Shown here in pieces: positions 29,401 to 44,400 of a DNA stretch of 64,000 nt. The stretch lies in assembly GCA_951640165.1 (NCBI GenBank), contig OX621257.1, positions 13,713,201 through 13,777,200 of the forward strand, in the 5' to 3' direction. A program made the translations under genes and the position numbers. Positions within the stretch are counted from its first letter, which is position 1; each line of letters starts with the position of its first letter. This DNA is from Pseudoips prasinana (lineage: Eukaryota > Arthropoda > Insecta > Lepidoptera > Nolidae). Below the pieces are notes generated by a model. The model saw only the letters and a list, made by a program, of their open reading frames with translations. It was not told the origin of the DNA and made no database searches.

Positions 29401-32400
29401 GAGAGCATCAAGAGATTTTTAAAGGTATATACCATTGGGGATCTCCACTCGCAAAGGATGACACTACCTGGGACGTCACTCTGGTATTAAATATTTAGAA
29501 AAACTTTACCCTGATGAATCTCTGTCTCTTGAGGAGATTTCAATATATTTGCCTTGCTCGCACTAGTGACCGCTCACACAGTACAAACACTGTCTAAAAT
29601 CATTATAGATAACATTTCAAGGTCATATTCTCAAATGGGAATATAAATTAATGATTTTATAAAGAACTCCCGAATTGGGTCTCCTCAACCAATCAACTTA
29701 TGCGTGGCTCGAATACTGTTATTTTACATAATGTAACGCGTTATTTGCGTGGGATTGAACACAGCGCCCGCCACGCCGCCGCGTCCGCTGTGCCGGCACG
29801 GATGACGCCGGCACGCACATCCTCGATCGGTTGGACGGCTTCTTTTGGTTCTACTTCAGACCATTGAACGGTCACATCACATTATATTAAAGAGCTCATT
29901 TAAAGTCTTTCTCCTCTGTTTTTTTTGCAAGAATGCAAGCCATATTCCACGATGTAAATCTCTAAAAGTCTACAAGTGTTATATTGATGCTAATCTAAGA
30001 GGACGAAGCCGAGTATAATTAATGATTAAACGAACTTACCTGTACGTGAAGTTCTATCATAATTATACGACGGCTTCGTCCGAAGAGATTAGCATCCCTC
30101 CCCCCCATGTCAAAACCCCTATCGTGGAATATGTCCATACTTATAATAACTCTGAACTAAATGAAGTGGCGCGAACAGACAGACGTCAAGTAAACGTCAA
30201 AATTTCTATACGTCACCTCAAATTTAGTGTTGCAAGCGGCGAATACTGCGCGGTACTACAAGTGTTATATTGATGCTAATCTCTTCGGACGAAACCGTCG
30301 TATAATTATGATAGAACTTCACGTACAGGTAAGTTCGTTTAATCATTAATTATGCTACAATTTGCTACCGAGTTGATTGTTATAAATAATGTAATAATAA
30401 TAATATCTTCCTAGCCAAATTTCGCCTACGGCGGCAAGTCTCAATAGAGATTAGCCATCCACGCGGGACATATTATACTGCAAAAGTGTGTGCGCAAACA
30501 CAGGAGCACTTTCTATCCATCAATCTCATGATCCGATGGGAGGCCTAGCGAGACGGCCGGAAAGAGGTGAGGTACAGGACCGACGGCTTTACGTGCTCTC
30601 TGAGGCACGGGGGTATTATACCGCCAAGTCCAGACTTCGGGCTCATGCTGAGAAGTTTTCTTTTTACAGAAATGTCCCACATCACTTTCGTGATTTCTTA
30701 AATCACTTTTGCCCCGACCCGGGATTTGAACCCATGACCTCATTCTCTGCTGTGTGTGAACACGTTACTGCTAGACCAACGAGGCAGGCAGTAAATTGTA
30801 ACAAATTCTAAACTTACCAAATGTCGTACATATCTGTTACACAACTCTGCTAATGTTTCCATATTCAATTATTAGTGTTGCCGATTTTGGTAGAAAAAGA
30901 AAAATGTGTCATACATATGTACAGCAATAGACGAATTTGATGTTATTATACCCACAAAGTCTATGAATCATAGGCCTATAGTCTATTGTAGTCTATGGTA
31001 TATTTCCCAGCGTGTTATTATGGCTGTCTGGTTGTTATAAAAATCCGACGCACTCCTATAATAAACGTCAGACCTTGTTCCATATAAAAACTGAGTCTCG
31101 CCCTTGCGTGACAAAGACAAACTTTATCTAGGTAACTGCCATAATATACTGAACTTATTCATTGCTGGAAACAACTTTATTTATAGGCTATTTATATATT
31201 ATGGGTAAATGTAATAAAATAAATATACTTAATTTAATTAAGCCAAGGACATTCCGGGGGAATCAATACAAAAAATAAAATACCTATATATTTTTAATTG
31301 ATCTAAAATTTATAAACGAGATTTCTTCTGTAGGGTAGGAGTGTGTCTAAAGAGGGGTCCGCAAAGGCCCTTGATCAATTCAATTGAAATGACGAACTTG
31401 GCACTATAAATGTTCTTACTTGCCTACTTATCGTATTGGCAGTGGTCAGAGTTGTTCAAGCCGCCCGTAGGCTTCTGACATGGCTTAACGACTGTTGCCT
31501 AATGGCTTCAACCGGGACCGACAGCTTAACGTGCCTTCCGAAGCACGGAGACCCTCATAAACCACTTTGGCGGTCACCCATCTAACCTGGGCTGACTAGC
31601 CTATTTGCTTGACCTCGCCAATCACTTACGGACCGGTGAGAGCATCTGGCAAAAATGTTCTGTCTCACTATAAGTCTAAGTAAACGTCGTCAAGGCATAA
31701 AATTGCGTGCACCTATCACTTTTACTTATCACATATTGAATGTAGATCAAACATGTAAGTCTCTTCCATATTTTATCTTAAACTAGCTGTGCCCCGCGGT
31801 TTTATCCGCGTTATACTTGATAAATTATCACAGCGCCTCCCCCGTAAGTGATAGCGTGATAATATGTAGCCTATATGTTTACCCGACCTCTTAGTAATAT
31901 TCATGCAAAATTTGAAGTAAAACCATGCAGTACTTTTTGAGTTTAACCTGGACTATATTTTTGGCTTCGATATCTATTGTGGATCACGTCCCAAGTATCC
32001 TTTTTGAAAAATATATTTAACGTACAGGTTTGACTTTCCTACGATTTTATTATATCTAAAGATAACGTATGAAATATTATAATTATTATTATAGATAACC
32101 AAATATCTAAAGTCACCGACTCCGTTTATTTTCTCAGTTTTATGCAAATCGATAACAGAATATTGCAAACATTGAGGCGCCGCAAATGGTTAATAGACCA
32201 TGTTTCTGGTCTGCAATAAATACTGCCGATCGACGAGGGTACCAAGAACTAAAACAAATGAACAATTTAGAATAATTGTATAGTATGTATATAATGTAAT
32301 CTAAAACTTATTTTAATAGAATTATTTGCGCTAAAATACGCGTGACAACTCCATAAAAATAGATTATAGCATCCAGAAACCCCAGATTTTCAGCGAGGAC

Positions 32401-35400
32401 ACTATTTTCATATTAATATCTAATTAAATGAAATTTCTATGATTGAAACAAGAAATAATCAAATTGATAATAACTTAAATACGCTAGCTAAATAACTAAA
32501 CCCTCTATCATAAATTAAATGGTATTTCTAAATTATTATAATTATTGTTTCTAAATGGTTGTTCGGAGTCTGGATGCAATTTGTGTTGATGCCTGGATGC
32601 TATTATAGGTTTATAAAGTACCCCGCGACACAGGGCTTAAATCCCCTAGTGCGGGCGATGTCTTTGTTAAATAAAAAGAATATATATACTCAATTAGAAT
32701 CACTTCGTGCATGGCGAATCCTGCAAGGATCTGCGTAAATTCAGTCCCCACAGTAAATTCAACAGTATTACAAAAGTAAAACTTAAATAATGCTGATGCT
32801 TAATGCTGTGTGGCTGACGGCATAGAATATCACACCATCTCATCATCATATAGGGCATAAAAGTCGTTCCGAGAGAATATCTCCCAGAGAAGGGTCATCA
32901 GCGTGACTGTGAACTATGACCATCATACTGCGATCGCCAACCCGCCTGCCAAGCTTGGCGATTATGGCATATCCCGCCAAATGATGGACACAACGTGGCG
33001 TACGCCATTGTGGAAATCTTTTGGGGAGCCTTTGTCCAACAGTGGACGTAATTCGGCTGATATGATGATGAAATTGAAATATCGGAAATTGGCTTAAAGT
33101 CCTAAGTCTTTTATGTATATGTTCCTTCGTCCCTGAACTCGAGACGACACTAACTGAAAAAAAACAAGAAATTCAATCACCGAAGCGGATGTCAGCGAGC
33201 GACGCTTGTTAAGTGAATAAGTATAATTATTTAGGGCAGGGGGACTCACTTAAATTTGCTTCATACCCCTGGCTTACATTGCAGTCGTAAAGCCATAGTA
33301 CTCAGGAGAATTCTGCTACCCATTCTCTGGTATATATTCCCTCGGGGCGACTTCTACTGCCCCCGCGGGATAAGGTGGGGTGACGATATTATTTATGGCC
33401 GTCAGTCACACAGACATAGAAATGCTATTCTAAAAATAAATACTAGCATTATAAAATTAATATGAGTAATATTAAACACAGATTAATATTCTATTATCTA
33501 GCACAGTTATAAATAATCTGGTTATTCTATTTTAGAATAATGGGTGGAAAATTTTAATAAAATATTTATGTTGATTATTTGGAAAAAAACATATACCTCT
33601 TCTTCTAGTTAGTCTGAATCCTACTAATATTATAAATGTGAAAGTTTGTGAGTATGGATGTTTATTACTCTTTCACGCAAAAACTACGCAACGGAAGTTG
33701 ATGAAACGTTGTAGTAGTATTTATAAAGTTAGACGCAGGTGAACGCGGGGCACAGCTAGTATAAAATAAATGTAAGGTTTACAAGAAAGGCCAGTTCAAA
33801 AGTACCCTAAACCGGCGCACATGTGTGAAGGAGGCAAAAGAATCGGTTTTCTCTGCCTAGCCCTCTGGGAAACAGGCGTGAGTCTATGTATGTATGCTTA
33901 TAAGGTTTAATTATTATTAATTTATTAAATATCTGAAAATTTATTAAATATCTGAATTAATTAAATATCTGAAAGATACATGGCGGCAGGGTTCAATTAG
34001 ATGGAAACATCCTATTGAGTAAGTTGTTCAAAAGTTCGGGATTTTTTTGGTAAAAAATGTGATAGGGTTTCCATTGTATAAACAAAACACAGAATAGCAA
34101 TCTACATGCCTATTAAAGTAATATAACAATAAAATACATTATGTAATTTTTTCGATACGGTTATCTTATCTTCTTTATTCTATAAATGTGGTATAATACC
34201 AGATAATTTTATAACAACAATGCTCGATATATTCTATGAAACACGGGTCAAAATAGAGTGAACAGAGAAGCTAGAAAAACTACAAAATCATTCAATGCGG
34301 TAAAACTGTAACCTATATATGTTACAAATCCAATACAAAAAAGATTTTGCACTACATATTATTATAAAAATTTAAATTAAGGCAAATCATTACTTTTAGG
34401 TTACCCTACGTTTCGGCATGGATTGCACCAGCCGTGGTCAAGGGTCGAGTCGACCCGAAACGTCGGGTAACCTAAGGGCAATGATTTGCCTTAAATCGTT
34501 ATCGCGATTAAGACCCGTGTCCACAATTTAATTTAAATTAATGTTTAAAAACATTAATTTAAATTAAGTTATAATTTTGCCAAGTTATTTTATGGTTAAG
34601 CATTTAGTGGTGACTTTCTATTTCTATTGAACGAAAGTTGTTGAGTTGTGTTTGATAAAAAATAATATTCTTTAAAATATACTCAAACTTGAATCTTATA
34701 ATAGTCTTCCAAATAAATTAGGGTAATTTAAACATGTAAGTCAACCACGACACATGGCGTCGACTGTACAAAATACCTACAGCAAGATAAGACCCAAGTT
34801 AGGAACAATGTATACCTACTGACTGATAAGATTATTCTGCTGTAGGTATTAGTTATTAGATAGCAGTGATTAGAAGTGTATTTTAAAGCAAATACTCACT
34901 CGAGTTCAAACTAGAAATTATTATTAGATTATCATCAGTATTAATAATACGTAAAATTTAATAATAAGACCTGGAAAACTTTAAATTTTATTTAAGAGTG
35001 GCAATATTGTTTATAAGATAGTTCATAATTTGCCAGTGCCTGTAAATAGCTTCCCAAAACTAAACCCGCCGAGTCGAGGATCGAACCCTTAAGAGTGCTG
35101 ATACTATTTTCTTTTCTAAAGTTTGGTTATGCCATGTTTTGTTTTTGCTGTTTTACCCCCAACACTAGTAGGAGATATTACATAGCCTAACCTATTTTAC
35201 CTTTTTTTTCTATTTCTACATTAGTTGAACAGGACCGCATCAGACCACGTTGGCAGCCCTAAATCGTGGCTTTTTACAAATATTACATTAGACTTTAATA
35301 ATTTAATATGTAACTTATATACTTATTATTTATACTCCGGCGCAATCATACACAAGACCACGTTGGCAGCCCTAATATCGTGGCATTTTACAAATTTTAC

Positions 35401-38400
35401 ATTACAAAAAAACATTAGACTTTAATAATATAATTTAATTTGTAATTTATGCAAGTACTTATTATTTATACTGCAGTGCAATCATACGCAAGACCACGTT
35501 GGCAGCCCTAATATCGTGGCATTTGACAAATTTTACACTAGACATCAATAATTTAATATTTAACTTATATACTTATTATTTATACTTCGACGCAATCATA
35601 CACATGATCACGTTGGCAGCCCTAATATCGTGATATTTTAAAAATGTTACACTAGACTCGGCTGGGTAGCGTTCGGGAAGCTACGTAATATCTTCTCGTC
35701 CCAAATACCGCAGTGTCTTAAGTCGTAAGTCTTCGACCAGTGTGCCAGTGATGACTTACGGAACAGAGACGTCGTCGCTTACTATGGGCTTCATCAGTAG
35801 GCTAAGGTCACCCAAAGAGCAATGGAGAGGGCATAAGCTCGGAGTTTCCCTGCGCGATCGAATGAAAAACGGGTTCAATCCGCAGGCGACCCAAAGTAGA
35901 CGACATAGCCCAAAGAATTGCAAAACTGAAGTGGCAGTGGGCAGGGCATATAGCTCGTAGAACCGACGGCCGATGGGGCAGAGAGGTTCTCGAGTGGCGA
36001 CCACGAACCGGAAGACGCAGCGTGGGCAGGCCTCCTACAAGGACCGACGATCTTGCAAGGGTCGCGAGAAACCGTTGAATGCGGCCAGCTAAGGATCGGC
36101 TATTGTGGAGATCCTTGTGGGAAACCTTTGACCAGCAGTGGACGTCTTTCTGCTGATATGATGATGATGACACTAGACTTCAATAATCTAATTTGTAACT
36201 TATGTACCTACTTATTATTTATACTTCGGCGCAATCATACACAAGACTACGTTGGCAGCCCTAATATCGAGGCATTTTACAAATTTTACACTAGACTTTA
36301 TTAATTTAAAATGTAAGTTATGTGCTTATTATTTATACTATTTCTTTTTGGTTATGCGATCTATCAATGTAGCGACGATATGTTGATTACATATTATTTC
36401 ACATACCATTATAAATATAATGCATTGCTAAAATGCAATGAAAACATAATTTACATTCACAACTTTTAGAGAAGTTAGCCGAAGTGGAAAATCATCATAC
36501 TTAATTTACACTTCGCCACTGCTATAGTCCCATGGAAATGTCACGTAACAAAAGGTACCAATTAACATTTAACAAGTTAAGAGTCGCTTGCAACGTCATA
36601 TTATAATAAGGAAGTGACATAATAAATAGATAACTCACAAATACCTGTTATTAGTAAGTACCAACACGGAGCTTCTAGCTGGGGCTCTACCGGCTAAGTC
36701 ACCGAACATCGATTTCTTAAATGGCGTTCAAATAAATAAAGGTTCAAAATGGCTTCAACGTTGACAATCGATTCCGGACCATTTATGACGTCTCATGTGC
36801 TCATGAAAGCCGATTTAACGATTGATTAAGTCATTTTTAACCTTTATTCATTTGAACGCCATTTAAGAAATCGAAGTTCGGGGACTTAGCCGGTAGAGCT
36901 CCTGGTGGCTGACCGCCATAAAGAATATCGCCATGCTATCTCATCCCGTTGGCGACGTAGGAGTCATCCCGAGGGCATATATACCGGAGAACGGGCAGTA
37001 GCATTCTTCTGAGCATTATAAACATCTTACTGCGATCGGCAACCCGTCTGCCAAGCGTGGCGATTATGGCATATCCCTCATTCTTAGGGGAAGGCTCTTG
37101 ACCAGCAGTGGCCGTCATTCGGCTGACATGATGATGATGATGATGACACGAAGCTAAGCTATGTTTCAATTATTTCTATCGTATTTAAATAAATGCCTTT
37201 ATTCCTAGCTAAATACATAAAAGCTAATTGAGATTTTATGTTTAGTAACTGACTCATTCATTCCCTAAATGACGAAACACGAAATCTCAAAAAACTATTC
37301 AGGAATGACTGATTTATTGGTCTAGGGGTTAGTTTCCCTGACTGCTAAGGTCGTGGGTTCGATTCCTACCCAGGACAAATCTTTGTGTGATGAGCACGAT
37401 TATATGTTTTGTGTCTCGGTGTAATTTATCTATAATATGTATGCATTTAGAAATATATATTTGTATGTTTACCAGTTGTCTGGTGTGGGTTTAGCCAAAA
37501 TATCTATTTATTAAATACTTGTCAGTCTTATAATAAGTTATTTATTTTGAGGCTGACCACACCCATTTTTATCGTATCACACCGATCTCGCCCGTGTATA
37601 CCTATACAACCTTATAAGAACGAGTCTCAACAGAGTAAACAGAAAAAATATTAAAAACGTTAATAGTTTTCTGTTCATTCAAAACATAAACATAATAACA
37701 AATCAATAACAATAAATTGACTGGTTATTTGTAAAGATTCTTTTGTTTTAATCCATTATTGGTTGTAAAATGCGTTAAAACAAAAGATTTTATTTGAGCT
37801 TCTATTGCAACGCTTTAGAGTTAAAATGAGTAGGTAACTAATACCATTGTCCAATTAAGGATAAAGGTTTTGCAGATGACTGCGATTTATCTTACAAAAA
37901 ACACAATTTGAATCATGTTTTGTGGCCAATGAAACTCTTTAAAGTTATTTAGCCAAATGAAACAAATTTATTCAAGAGAAACCTTCCCAAAACTCCGAGA
38001 ATAAACCAAATTGGCAGTTGTCAAAGGCCCTTAAGACTACGTATTCAATATTCATAGTATACTAAAACAATCCAACATATCGATAACGTTACCCACAAAA
38101 ACACCTGACACCACTAAGAAAAGAACTGCAATATTAAAACGGAATACAGATTTTCATTAAACAGTATGGACTCATTCCACTCAAACAAGTTTTCAGAAGA
38201 AAAACCGCAATGAAACTGGAATATCCGTTATGCTCGTAGAATGTCGATATGAATTTAAAATTATCAATTACAAGCTGCGCCCCGCGGTTTCACTCGTGTT
38301 AAAGTAGGTTTGGCGCAAAGGAGTAACAAACATACATACATACAAACTTTCGCATAATATTAGTAGAATGTGTCCCTCTAGCGCAGTGTTTTTCAACCTG

Positions 38401-41400
38401 TGGGTCGCGCCCCTGGGGGGTCGCGAAGTCTCTTTAGGGTGGTCGCGAAGCTTCTATAGGGAAGTTGTAAAAGGTTGGGAAAGCTAGTCACATGGCCGCA
38501 AATGAATTTTGAGTATTAGGATTAGACTTGCTGCAAATACAATAAAAGTTAAGCACGAAGTTCGCGCGAACAACATTAACATAAAGTAAATTTTGGTGGA
38601 GTGCTCCACAAATTTTTGAAACATACTTGTCTGAAACGCTTCAATAGAATTTACCATTTTTTATAATAATATTTCGAACTTGACTGTATTCCTGTGGCAA
38701 AGTTTTGGCCGCAAGAGCTTGGCGATGGAGAAAGCTATGCGTCAATAGGGTTTAGCATCTGTTATTCTAGTCTAGCAATAATACCACTGTTCGCACCAGT
38801 CATAGCTTTTGCTCCGTCACTACAAATAACAATACATTTCTTTTCTTAATAGATATTCACATTTTGCGTAGTTTCAGGAAGCATGTTAAACAGGCACCTG
38901 TAGTATTCGTGGGGAGCGCTATACAGAATAGTATTTCTTCCATTAAGTTTTCATTCAAAACGCTCAAAAGCTAGAAAGTATACACAATCCGCAATACCCA
39001 TGACACATCAAATTTCAAGGAGACTTTCTACTATATCCTTTTATTTTTTATTTTCTTATTTAATTTAATAAGTAAATCTCAATTTCAAATAATTGTTGTG
39101 TTAAAGAAGTTTTTGTTTTGTTATGGTTTCATCACTCCCACTTATGTTGACGGTTCTGGCGGTCTTTTCAGAAATTTATCCATTTGCAATAATTAAAAAT
39201 CACTTCAGTTAAAGACATAAAGGCAATGTCTGACGCTCGACAAACAGTAAGCGACTGATAGTCTAAACTAGTCGCAAAGTAAGCGAGTCACGCTGCATAG
39301 CCAGCACCGCCCCTGTAACCCCTGTGTCGTTGCGTCTCGCTTACTCATTTCCTCAACTCCCATTTTAATTATGTATTGATCTTAACTCTAATTACAAAAA
39401 GCAATAAATATGTTGGATTCAATATTTGTCACAAAATAAAAGACATAACAACTCATCCAGTGGGGGGTGTAGAAATCAGCAGCAGCGTTTTTATGTGAAC
39501 TCGACTATCAAACTGCGATCGCCAACCCGTCTGCCAAGCGTGGCGATTATGGCATATCCCTCTCTAAATAATAAAATAAATAAATAATAAATAAAAAAGG
39601 TTTTTATTCACGTAGACTTTAAAAAAGCGCTTGTAAATAGTCCGAACATGTTTGTAGTAATATAGTTGTATACATTATTATTTCTAGTTACATAAATATT
39701 TAGGTACACGGATTGTATGAAAACATTTAGAAAATTTATTTTATAATAGCAATTATATGATATTTCTCTAAATGACTCCACTAATCCTCCGATGATCCCC
39801 TCTAAATGACGGACATAAAAAATAAATAAAATACACTTTATTGTACACAAGAAAGGAAATTTTACAATGAAACATTGAATACAATGCACCTATAATGGGC
39901 GGTCTTATCCATATAGGTATATAAATGTAGGATGGATAGGAATTTAATGTAACATAACAAAATGCCGGTAACGGTGCATCAAAGTGTAGTACCTACTCCA
40001 AAAATAAAGAGAAACAAAAGATTAGGCCATAATCTTAGTGTGGAAATCTTCATCATAGTGGTCACGCACGGAGAGTCGCTGCTGTCCATTCTCTGAGAGA
40101 TATTTCCTCGATACTATTTCTACGCTCCAAACGAGATGAGATGGAGTGGCGATATCCTATGCCGTCAGCCACACAGCAATACTCAAATACATTAAATTTC
40201 AGCGCTAGGGGTGCAGAAGTACGTATAGAACTCTTAATATCTAAGCTATAATAGCTAGCTAGCTTTATATCTATAGCCGTATTATCCTGTTTTGTCTCGA
40301 AGAGTTGGAAATTTGATCGGCCTAGCGGCATTAGAATTCTATACTAACTAAAACAATAATTGGCTTCACGTGATCGAACGAGATTTGACAACTTTTCATG
40401 GTGAATCTCGGACTTGTCATTTTTTGTACATTTTAGGTTTGGGTGGGATCAGATTCAATGCAGAACAGTAGCAAGTATTTTTTTTTATTTAAAAATTGCG
40501 CCCTTAAATGTGATGATGAATGTGAAACTTCTAAAAAACGTATGGGTGTTACCTCCGTTCTTCATATGTAGCGTCTGACGTACATCTACAACGCGCGTAC
40601 GCGCGACGCGAATATCGCTATGTATGCATCGCTGTCTTTTGTGATATAATGCTTTACTTTCTCTCCGTCATATTTTCTTCTCTCTCACTAGCCTAAACGA
40701 GTCGCATCATTAAAATTGACCACTTATCGATTATCGAATCGCCGCCTAACAATTATCACTTTTATTTGATTGAACAACCAGTGAGTAAGAAAACAAATCT
40801 TCATCTGTAAAACTAAGGCTAATAAAATCGGAATCGCGAGCAAAACAGATACAAATAGTAAATAACATTGCTAATCTCAGAGCAAATTACTATGACATCA
40901 TAAGAAAATCTCAATAAGGCGAATCGGTGGCAACCAGTTCCCTACGTCGTACATTAATGGAATCTCGACGACCCAGTAACCGTACAAACTACGCAGTGTA
41001 TCAACGGATTGCACTATACCCTTTCTTGTTAGGCAAACACTTGTATACATGCATACACTTAATTAAAGTGGGTACCAAAGCTGGGTAAATATTATTGAGG
41101 AGATATTTATGTACTTAGTCTAATGATATTGATAAATTAAACTATAAAAGACACGATCGATGCCACATATCGATGCACTATGTGTATCGATATGTGCCCT
41201 TAAGAAACTGCTTACTATATGTGAAACTTATGCCGAGCAACATGGATTAATATATAATCCACTCAAAAGTGAAGTCATGGTCTTTGAGGGCAGAGGAAAC
41301 AGTACGGGTAACGTGTTTCCCAACGTTATACTTAATGGTACAGCTTTGCGTAGGGTAATAAAATTTAAGTACCTAGGACATATGCTGACCTCTGACCTCA

Positions 41401-44400
41401 AGGACAATGACGACATCGAGAGGGAACGAAGGGCACTGGCAGTGCGAGCGAACATGATAGCTCGAAGGTTCGCACGTTGTTCGACAGAAGTCAAAATTAC
41501 ACTTTTTAGGTCTTATTGTACATCATTTTACACGTGCAGCCTGTGGGCTAACTATACTCAAAAATCTTACAGTGCCCTCCGAGTTCAATTTAATAATGCG
41601 TTCAGGATGCTGATGGGGCTGCGGCGATTCTGTAGTGCATCAGGGATGTTTGCTGAGCATCGCGTAGACTGTTTCTACGCTACGATGCGTAAGAGATGCG
41701 CATCTCTGGTGCGCAGAATACGTGGCAGCACCAACAGCATCCTTCGCATGATCGCTAGACTGTATTTACGTCAATCATTGCTGCGCCATTTCGCATGGAA
41801 TATCGCAGCAATGAATGGTAAATCTGTTACTTATTTTAAAATACTTTAATATATATTACTAACACTAGCTTATAAGAAAGTTGTTACTTACTTATTGGAC
41901 ACTAATTTGGTCTGAAAATAAAGTCTTATTATTATTATAATAATAATGTCCTCCTAGCCGAATTTCGGCCACGGCGGTCAGTCTCAATAGAGATTAGCCA
42001 TCAGCGTGGGACGTATTATAGTACTCAAGTATGTCCGCAAACACAGGAGCAATTTCTATTCCATTACTCTCATGATCCGATGGGACGCCTAGCGACACGG
42101 AAAGAGTTCAGTTACAGGACCGACGGCTTTACGTGCTCTCCGAGGCACGGGGGTATAATACCGCCAACTTCCAGACTTCGGGTTGATCCTGAGAAATTTT
42201 TCTTTTATTTTTACAGAAAAGTCCCAAAATCACTTTCCGGCCCGACCTGGGATTTAAACCCAGAACCTCGTTCTCTGCGGGTGAACACGCTACCGCTAGA
42301 CCAACGAGGCAAATTAAACAATACCTACGTATCAACAAGATCATCTAGACTTACGTTATCTCTATTATATAAAAATGTTCCGTGCACTGCAGACCTGTGT
42401 CACTTTCTCTTTTTTCGAAGCACCTACAGTCAACCTTATAACTCCCAACGCAATAATTATCCCGAACAAAGAAAGCGAAAATTGGCCATACCGGTTTTTT
42501 TTATTATGCGTATGGGCTGTGTATATCCTTATGACAGAGTTATTCAAGCTTTTCAGTAGAGTTTTATCATGGCTTAAGGGCTTGGGCGGAATGCGTGTAA
42601 AACACATTTTTCTTTTTCTACTCTAATCGGCAACATTAATTCAAAATGTAAACAGTAGAAAAGTTTAGCAATATATTGATATGATAATGATATGTGATGA
42701 TAAACCCAAGGTATCAAAAATGTGACTATATAACATTATTTGGCGTTAAGTACTAATTTAAAATACTAATTTATTCTTCTATCTTTAACTTTCTAGCATT
42801 TCGCTGCTAGCTTACATGGCCACTAAGTCCAATGATGTTCTTCTAGTCCCAATGCTCGCAGTCATAGACTTGTGTGATTTATTAGTGACACAGCGTCATG
42901 GCGCTAGCCGTCACGGTTTACGAGTCAATTTCACCTCCAAGACGAGCCAATAGTATCACAACATATCATCATCATCATCATATCAGCCGGAAGACGTCCA
43001 CTGCTGGACAAAGGCCTCCGCCAAAGATCTCCACAATTGCCGGTCTTGCGCTACCTGCATCCAGCGATTTCCAGCGACCCGCACAAGATCATCGGTCCAT
43101 CTTGTAGGGGGCCTGCCCACGCTGCGTCTTCCGGTTCGTGGTCGCCACACGAGAACCTTTCTGCCCTAGTGGCTCTACGAGCTATGTGCCCTGCCCACGG
43201 CCACTTCAGCTTGGCAATTCTTACGGCTGTGTCGGTTACTTTGGTTCGCCAACATAATAAACAATCAAATTAAAGTTTCCTGCTAAAACGCTGTCATTGT
43301 ACTAATATAGAACAAAACGAATATGTTCGTTCAAGGGCCTTAATTTCCATAATGTAGGTACAAATGCAAAACCGACTTCCTCATAGTTTGTCTAAGATCT
43401 GACAATACGTTTTCTACATTCATATGTTTCTTACTTTTTATACAACGAAGTCGGCAACTAATATACGGCCTGCTTGGTGATAAGCGGCCGCCGTAGCTGA
43501 TGAACACTTTCAACACCAGGGGGCAAAAGTGTAAAGAGGTTTCTATAGGGTTGCCAACGTGCGAGACATTGCCAACCCTATAGAAACCTCATCACTCTTT
43601 TGAGGGTTCCATGCTGTAGTATCATGGGAGAGCAAGACAGAGAACTCATTCCGTTAACCGTCAGTTAAACTGTACTGAACGAAGTTGTAAAGGTTTCAGG
43701 GTATGGTCACCCTGTTGATGGCAAGCGGTGTGATTGTAGAAAGTGGCCGCTGGCAAAACCAAACGATTTTTCCGACCACAGCCCCAATATAAAGGCGGCA
43801 GAAGACACACAGTAATAGGCTCAGGACCCTCAACAATTCTCATAGCTCGACTTTGGACTGAGTATGGGCAAAGTTGGCAAGCCGAAGCTCCCTCCGAAAG
43901 AATACAACAGTATTCCAAAGGAAGCCACAGCAATATTTTTACCTCGGAACGATAACTTTTTCGTCCTTTTAAGCACACCATGCTTCTATACTGCCAGTTT
44001 TGCCTTTTCTTCAAGACTACGGAACTGAACATCACTGGACGCCGACATAATCAATTTGATTAAATAAAGGCAATCAAAACAAGGCAAATAAAATGTTTAA
44101 CCGTGAACGGGTTATTACAAAAAAATATATCTTACTAGCTAATCCCTGTGCGCATTGCTACGACACTAACAAAAACATAGAGGCGCCATCTATTGAAGAT
44201 TGGTCGTATCAACTCAGAGACCTTCGTGAGCTCATTCACAACACTTTGCTGAAGATCATCATATGATCAAATGCACAGTTTACGATTCTATAAATGACAT
44301 ACAAATAAACATTCATTTTTATGTATAGATCTAGAAAGGACATGAATATGCCAATTTTGCCGTCGTATCTTACCATAACAATATCGACAGACCGTGAAAT

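Larger units (their letters stand above)
25240..30020 (+). mobile_element. DIRS-like tyrosine-recombinase retroelement, decayed
   Basis: 4.78-kb unit bounded by 51-base perfect inverted ends (25240-25290 and 29970-30020; outer tip AATTATACTCGGCTTCGTCC). In order on plus: left terminal repeat, a short broken possible gag start (ATG at 25481), a 5-copy tandem array (25741-26945), two SINE pieces, then a broken reverse transcriptase/RNase H region (about 27650-28800) and a broken tyrosine recombinase (about 29430-29890). Order and inverted termini match the DIRS group, which integrates with a tyrosine recombinase and usually leaves no target duplication; none is evident. Many stops and frameshifts make it inactive. 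Confidence 0.8.
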
